From: an uncultured SAR116 cluster alpha proteobacterium
GTDB taxonomy: Bacteria; Pseudomonadota; Alphaproteobacteria; Puniceispirillales; Puniceispirillaceae
Length of the DNA stretch: 64,000 bases
Reading direction: 5' to 3'
Assembly (NCBI GenBank): GCA_902523435.1
Contig: CABYZM010000003.1
Coordinates: 29,291 to 93,290 of the forward strand
Below are positions 58,966 through 64,000 of this stretch, piece after piece. The position numbers and the translations under genes are program-made. Every line of letters begins with the position of its first letter. Position 1 is the stretch's first letter. The notes beneath the pieces are model-generated. The model was not told where the DNA came from. It searched no databases and was given only the letters and a program-made list of their open reading frames with translations.

Positions 58966-60428
58966 TAAAAGTCTCCTTTTTGACTTGTAAGGCTGGATTG
59001 ACCAGTTGACTGACGCGATGTGTGCAGGCGGTCCAGCTCAGCGGGTAAATCAGCAGCCCATTGCGTGATAGATCCTGCACCCAGACACATGACTAAATCA
59101 CCTTCCTGCGCCAAACCAAAAACGCACTCAGCCAAATCATTTCGCGTATCCAGCAAATGAGCTGATCGGTGGCCATAAGCGCGCAGCCCCTCAGCTAGTT
59201 GTTCCTTTTCAAAGTCCTCAAGCGGGGTTTCTCCAGCAGCATAGACATCTGCAACAATGACGTGGTCAGCTTCATTGAAACAGGCACAGAAATCAGCAAA
59301 CAGATCCCGCAACCGTGTGTACCGATGGGGCTGAACCACAGCAATCAGCTTGTTTTCGCCGCAATACATGCGGCCAGCATCTAGTGCGGCCTTTATTTCT
59401 ACGGGATGATGTCCGTAATCATCAATAACCGTGATGCCACCTGATATGCCCTTGATATCAAAGCGTCTGCCAATACCCTTGAACCGGGCAAGGCCTGAAC
59501 GTATAAGTTCGCTATCAAGACCCATTTCAAGACAAACAGCTAGGGCGGCTAGACAATTCAGAACATTATGTTCACCTAGCATCGGGAAGGTGACGTCATC
59601 CAACCGGCTAGCATTTATGCCTAGGCGATCTGAAATCAGCACATCAAAGGTCATATGTCCGTTGTCGTGGCGCAGATTAGCTGCCCTGATATCCGCATTT
59701 GTTGACAGACCATAGGTTATTACTCGCCGGTCGGAGATGGTCGGTAGAAGCCGCTGAACCGCAGGATGATCGATGCACAAGGTGGCAAAACCGTAAAATG
59801 GAATAGAGGAAATAAAATTCGCGAAGGCCTGTTCCAGATTTTCAAAAGAGCCATGAAAGTCAAGATGTTCAGGATCGATATTGGTTACAATTGCTACTGT
59901 GGGCTTCAGTCGGGAAAATGACCCATCACTCTCGTCAGCTTCAACCACCATCCAGTCGCCAGACCCTAAACGGGCATTGCTGCCCCAGCTAGAAATTATC
60001 CCGCCATTAATGACCGTCGGGTCCAGATGGGCGGCATCAAATAGGGTAGAGACAAGGGAAGTCGTTGTGGTTTTACCATGTGTGCCTGCCACAGCGACAG
60101 ACCAGCGTAGCCGCATCAGTTCACCCAGCATTTCTGAGCGGTGAACAACCGGCAGGAACTTGCTACGAGCTTCAATTAGCTCAACATTGTCATCTTTAAT
60201 CGCGGTTGAAATAACGACTATAGACACGTTGTTCAGATTTTCGGCCTGTTGCGGAGTGGTGACTTTAATTCCAGCGGCTCTCAGGCGTTTTACATTTGCG
60301 TTAGCAGTTAAATCACTGCCCTGTACCTGATAGCCCAGTTCATGCAGGATTTCAGCAATGCCGCTCATGCCAATCCCGCCGATACCGGTGAAATGAATAA
60401 TGCCAATGGATAGGGGCAGGGCAGTCAT
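58965..60428 (-). CDS. murC: UDP-N-acetylmuramate--L-alanine ligase
   Basis: IHFTGIGGIGMSGIAEIL, VAGTHGKTTTTSLVS, VVEADESDGSF, DDYGHHPVEIKAAL. Confidence 0.97.
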   Translation of the reverse strand: MTALPLSIGIIHFTGIGGIGMSGIAEILHELGYQVQGSDLTANANVKRLRAAGIKVTTPQQAENLNNVSIVVISTAIKDDNVELIEARSKFLPVVHRSEMLGELMRLRWSVAVAGTHGKTTTTSLVSTLFDAAHLDPTVINGGIISSWGSNARLGSGDWMVVEADESDGSFSRLKPTVAIVTNIDPEHLDFHGSFENLEQAFANFISSIPFYGFATLCIDHPAVQRLLPTISDRRVITYGLSTNADIRAANLRHDNGHMTFDVLISDRLGINASRLDDVTFPMLGEHNVLNCLAALAVCLEMGLDSELIRSGLARFKGIGRRFDIKGISGGITVIDDYGHHPVEIKAALDAGRMYCGENKLIAVVQPHRYTRLRDLFADFCACFNEADHVIVADVYAAGETPLEDFEKEQLAEGLRAYGHRSAHLLDTRNDLAECVFGLAQEGDLVMCLGAGSITQWAADLPAELDRLHTSRQSTGQSSLTSQKGDF

Positions 60429-61543
60429 GCGGCTTCCTTATTGTTGCCGTTCAGATGTGTTTCAATGACGCTGCAAATCTTCTGCGCTGCATTCGGACAG
60501 GCGATGGTCCTTGCAGCATTTGCTTGGGCTAAGAGCTTTTGCGGGGCAGACAGCAGGTTGGCGATTTTCGCTGCCAGCTGATCTGCGGTCAAATCCTGTT
60601 CCTGCATAATCACAGCCGCATCAATATCAGCTAATTGCCGGGCATTCGCCAGCTGATGGCCATCAAGAGCGTGGGCAAAAGGGATGAGCACAGATGGCCG
60701 GCCAGCTGCTGCCAGCTCTGCAACTGTTGAAGCTCCTGAGCGGCAAATAACGAGATCAGCTGTTTCCAAAATGCCAGCTACATCAGTGAAAAATGGACGG
60801 ATGTCTGCATCAATGTTATGTGCAGCATAGGTGCTCTGCAAGGCGTCAATCCGCTCTATGTGTGCCTGCTGGGTGATGCGCACTACAGATTTCAAACTCT
60901 CTGGTAGCCCGGCAACAGCCTGTGGCAGGATGTCAGCAAACAAAATCGCTCCAATTGAGCCGCCAAATACTGCAAGATGAAGCTGCTTTGTTTCTTTTGT
61001 ATCTTTGTATGAGCGCAGCCTTGAAAAAGCTGCAGCAACGGGCAGCCCAGTATATACATAACGTGCAGCAGCAGGCAGGCCTATTGTATTTGGCCAGCTA
61101 ATAAAGACTCCTCTGACTAATTTGGACATCACTCGATTGGTCCGGCCCATTACTGCGTTCTGTTCGTGTAGCCAGACTGGTATGCGCAGCAACCAGGCAG
61201 CAAGCGTAGGGCTGGCTGCAGGATAGCCGCCATAACCGATAACAGCCAGCGGACGTTGACGAAGTAAAAGGATAAACACCTGGAGAAATCCCATGGAAAG
61301 TTTAGCCAGTGCAAGAAACCGCTTTGTTAGAGCACCGGCAAAAGGAGAGGCAGCGCAAATCGTCCTGCTGTGCATATTTTCCGGCAACAGGCTAAGTCCG
61401 CGTTTATCTGTGATGATCAAGACATCGAAGCCACGGGCTTTTAAGGCGCCAGCTGTATGAAGAGCCGGGAAGACATGCCCGCCTGTCCCACCGGCAGCCA
61501 GAAAAACAGCTCTATTTAGGGAGTTTATCTGGCTAGACATCAC
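60425..61543 (-). CDS. murG: UDP-GlcNAc:lipid I transferase MurG
   Basis: VFLAAGGTGGHVFPALHTAGAL, FGGSIGAILFADILP, ICRSGASTVAELAAAGRPSVLIPFA. Confidence 0.96.
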   Translation of the reverse strand: MMSSQINSLNRAVFLAAGGTGGHVFPALHTAGALKARGFDVLIITDKRGLSLLPENMHSRTICAASPFAGALTKRFLALAKLSMGFLQVFILLLRQRPLAVIGYGGYPAASPTLAAWLLRIPVWLHEQNAVMGRTNRVMSKLVRGVFISWPNTIGLPAAARYVYTGLPVAAAFSRLRSYKDTKETKQLHLAVFGGSIGAILFADILPQAVAGLPESLKSVVRITQQAHIERIDALQSTYAAHNIDADIRPFFTDVAGILETADLVICRSGASTVAELAAAGRPSVLIPFAHALDGHQLANARQLADIDAAVIMQEQDLTADQLAAKIANLLSAPQKLLAQANAARTIACPNAAQKICSVIETHLNGNNKEAA

Positions 61544-62676
61544 ATCGTCTCCTTTACGGGCTCATGCGCAAAGGCCGGGGCTGGGTAGAGATTTTTGCGG
61601 GTCAAAGCAAGAATGATCCCAAGCGTCAGGCCAGTCGCCAAAAGAGAAGAGCCACCATAACTGATTAGTGGCAAAGTCATGCCTTTTGTTGGAATCATAT
61701 CCACCGAAGAGGCCATGTGAATGGCGGCCTGTAACCCAAATTGTGTGGTTAGTCCTGACACGGCCAGAATGGTAAACATATCCGGCCGGTTCAGGGATTG
61801 GGCATAGCCCCTAATCACAACAAAACTATAAGCACCTATAAGAAGCAAGCAGGCCATCAGGCCATATTCTTCAGCAGCAACAGAAAAAATAAAATCTGCA
61901 TGGGCATCTGGCAGATATTGTTTGACTGTTCCGTTACCCGGACCAACACCAAACCAGCCTCCTTCCACAAAAGATTGAATGGACCGTTCTGTCTGCATTC
62001 CCCCGCCATCTAGAAATTTGTCAACGCGCTGCTGCACATGTCCAAAATGTGAGTAGGCGAGCCAGCCTGCCAAAGGGGTAAAACCAATCGCAGTAAAAAC
62101 AAGCAGTAAGGGCAGGCCTGCCAGAAACAGCTGAAAGCCGAAGGTCAGAAGTACAACGCTGGTCATGCCGATATCAGGCTGAAGCATCAACAAGGTGATA
62201 ACAAAGCCTGAAATGGCTGAGGCCCAAATCCAGCCTGGAAACTGTTCACGGTCGCGCCACAGACCTAGAAGCCAGGCACAACTTATTGCACACAATGGTT
62301 TGATGAATTCAGAAGGTTGCATTCGAAAGCCAGCAACAGTTAGCCACCTTGTTGCCCCTTTCACTTCTGGGCCGATAAGAACAGTGGCAATCATCAAGCC
62401 ACTGATTAAAACAAGGCTCAAAAGGGATAATATACGAATAAGTCGTGCGCTTAGGATGGATGTGACCAACATTATGGCTGTTGCCGCCATAAAAAAAATT
62501 AACTGTTTCCAGACAAAATGCAGTTCGGGTAGCCCAATTCGAGCGGCCACCGGTGGGCTAGCTGCCATAACTAAAACAGCGCCCAGCACCATCAACAAAA
62601 AAATGCTGGTCAGCATCATCTTATCTACTGTCCACCACCAGACACCGATATGAGACCTGTCTGTTCTGTCAAACAT
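61540..62676 (-). CDS. ftsW: Lipid II polymerase/flippase FtsW (SEDS family)
   Basis: Ten TM-like segments, GATRWLTVAGFRMQPSEFIKP, PDAHADFIFSVAAEEYGLMACLLLIGAY; ATG 62676 overlaps the murD stop. Confidence 0.94.
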   Translation of the reverse strand: MFDRTDRSHIGVWWWTVDKMMLTSIFLLMVLGAVLVMAASPPVAARIGLPELHFVWKQLIFFMAATAIMLVTSILSARLIRILSLLSLVLISGLMIATVLIGPEVKGATRWLTVAGFRMQPSEFIKPLCAISCAWLLGLWRDREQFPGWIWASAISGFVITLLMLQPDIGMTSVVLLTFGFQLFLAGLPLLLVFTAIGFTPLAGWLAYSHFGHVQQRVDKFLDGGGMQTERSIQSFVEGGWFGVGPGNGTVKQYLPDAHADFIFSVAAEEYGLMACLLLIGAYSFVVIRGYAQSLNRPDMFTILAVSGLTTQFGLQAAIHMASSVDMIPTKGMTLPLISYGGSSLLATGLTLGIILALTRKNLYPAPAFAHEPVKETM

Positions 62677-63979
62677 GACCAGCCTCCCTGTAACTGGCAG
62701 GAACTGTTGCCTGAAATTTTGCAATGTGCTGGCTGGCCAGACGGCAGAATGCTTCCCCACGGGCTTCAAAGCTAGAAAATTGGTCAAAAGAAGCTGCCGC
62801 TGGGGCAAGCAGAATGACCTGCTCATCGCCTGGATTCTGTCCAGCTGCTTTTGCAGCTGCCTGCACGGCTTGCTCAAGTGTGTTATGCTGGCTGACATTG
62901 ATCTGGTTTTTCACAGCCTTTGCGAAGACTTCCTTGCTCTGTCCATAAAAATAGCCATGGCAGACATTCTCTAAATAAGGGAGGCAGGCTGACAAACCAG
63001 CTTCCTTTGCCAATCCCCCAGCGCACCAATGGATTTTTGAGAAGCTGGCCAGTGCTTTGGCAGCAGCCTCACCATTCGTTGCCTTTGAGTCATTTATGAA
63101 GCGGATTTGCCCAAAATGCCCTGCTGGTTGCAGTCTGTGCGGTAATCCTGCAAAGCTTTGTATAGCTTTATCTATGACATCATCTGTTAGGCCAAATTGG
63201 CGGCAGATGATGCGCGCAGCCGCACTGTTTTGCTGGTTATGCTGTCCCTGCAGGGCTGGATTGTCCAAATGTTCCGCAGGACTGGTCTCACGTAGTCGGA
63301 TTATCTTGTAAGAATCACGTTTCTCTGCGCTCAGCCTGTCAAGCACATCACCTGGCCCTAAAATCAGAAGATCATCAGATGTGGCGGTGACAATAATTGC
63401 TTGTTTGGCTCTGACATAGCCCTCCCATCCGCCATGTCTATCAAGATGATCAGGGGTGATATTTAAAATGACACGAATTTCAGCGCGCAGAGAGGGTGTT
63501 GTCTCCAGCTGATATGATGAAAGCTCAAGAACAATGATACTGTCCTCGCCTCTGTCAGGCAGACCTGTCAGCGGTGTGCCGATATTTCCGCCAATGCGTG
63601 CGGACAGTCCGCCCTGTTTCAAAATATGCCTGGTTAGTGCGGTTGTTGTTGATTTACCGTTTGTACCTGTGATTGCAATGAGACGTTCTTGACGACCTGT
63701 CCGTAAGGCAAATTCAATTTCGCTTATAATCTGAACACCATGTCTTTTGGCTAGGATGACAGCTGGATGCGGTGCTGGGAATTCGTGCGGTATGCCTGGG
63801 CTGATGATTAGCGCATCCAGAGACGGCCAAGGCCAGTCTTCAGGTGCCAAAACCATATCAGTCCTTAGATTAGTTATCCTCTGATCATCAAAACAGACAA
63901 CTTTCATGTCCAGGGCAATAGCCCTGTCAAGAACAGCCTGGCCAGATCGGCCCATACCTAGAATGGCAATAGACGTCAA
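62669..63979 (-). CDS. murD: UDP-N-acetylmuramoylalanine--D-glutamate ligase (start may lie beyond window edge)
   Basis: AILGMGRSGQAVLDRA, ITGTNGKSTTTALTRHIL, LELSSYQLETTPSLRAEIRVILNITPDHLDRHG. Track start is TTG; frame stays open to base 64000. Confidence 0.95.
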   Translation of the reverse strand: MTSIAILGMGRSGQAVLDRAIALDMKVVCFDDQRITNLRTDMVLAPEDWPWPSLDALIISPGIPHEFPAPHPAVILAKRHGVQIISEIEFALRTGRQERLIAITGTNGKSTTTALTRHILKQGGLSARIGGNIGTPLTGLPDRGEDSIIVLELSSYQLETTPSLRAEIRVILNITPDHLDRHGGWEGYVRAKQAIIVTATSDDLLILGPGDVLDRLSAEKRDSYKIIRLRETSPAEHLDNPALQGQHNQQNSAAARIICRQFGLTDDVIDKAIQSFAGLPHRLQPAGHFGQIRFINDSKATNGEAAAKALASFSKIHWCAGGLAKEAGLSACLPYLENVCHGYFYGQSKEVFAKAVKNQINVSQHNTLEQAVQAAAKAAGQNPGDEQVILLAPAAASFDQFSSFEARGEAFCRLASQHIAKFQATVPASYREAGHV

Positions 63980-64000
63980 TCTTTTCTGTGAGGATTTGTT

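Overview
This 64 kb window is a gene-dense, almost entirely housekeeping stretch of an alphaproteobacterial chromosome. The gene content and synteny look SAR116/Rhodospirillales-like, but that placement is inference only. From left to right it contains: the 3' end of pyruvate phosphate dikinase; a small heat-shock protein; L31; an MsbA-like ABC exporter; a non-flagellar MotA/OmpA-MotB-like pair; suhB; efp; gap; tkt; a DUF4164-like gene, zapA, a candidate 6S RNA and 5-FCL; a ymdB-like gene; yebC; ruvCAB; ybgC-tolQRAB-pal-cpoB; tilS-ftsH-folP-glmM; serC-serA; hisZ-purA; rpoH-rluD; ettA; mlaC-mlaA; a uvrD-like helicase; prmA; an aminopeptidase P; then, on the minus strand, a dcw cluster (murD-ftsW-murG-murC-murB-ddl-ftsQ-ftsA-ftsZ) followed by lpxC-bamD-recN-ligA. 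I found no CRISPR array, transposon, prophage, tRNA, rRNA or defence island, and I do not think a new multi-gene system is present. The most interesting signals are regulatory RNA/DNA elements outside the ORFs. These are a ROSE-like RNA thermometer plus a sigma32-like promoter at hsp20, a 6S RNA candidate at the zapA/5-FCL junction, tandem inverted repeats over the serC promoter with a leader hairpin, and a terminator-like hairpin inside the 5' end of folP. The conserved but poorly characterised MotA/OmpA-like pair is also worth a look.
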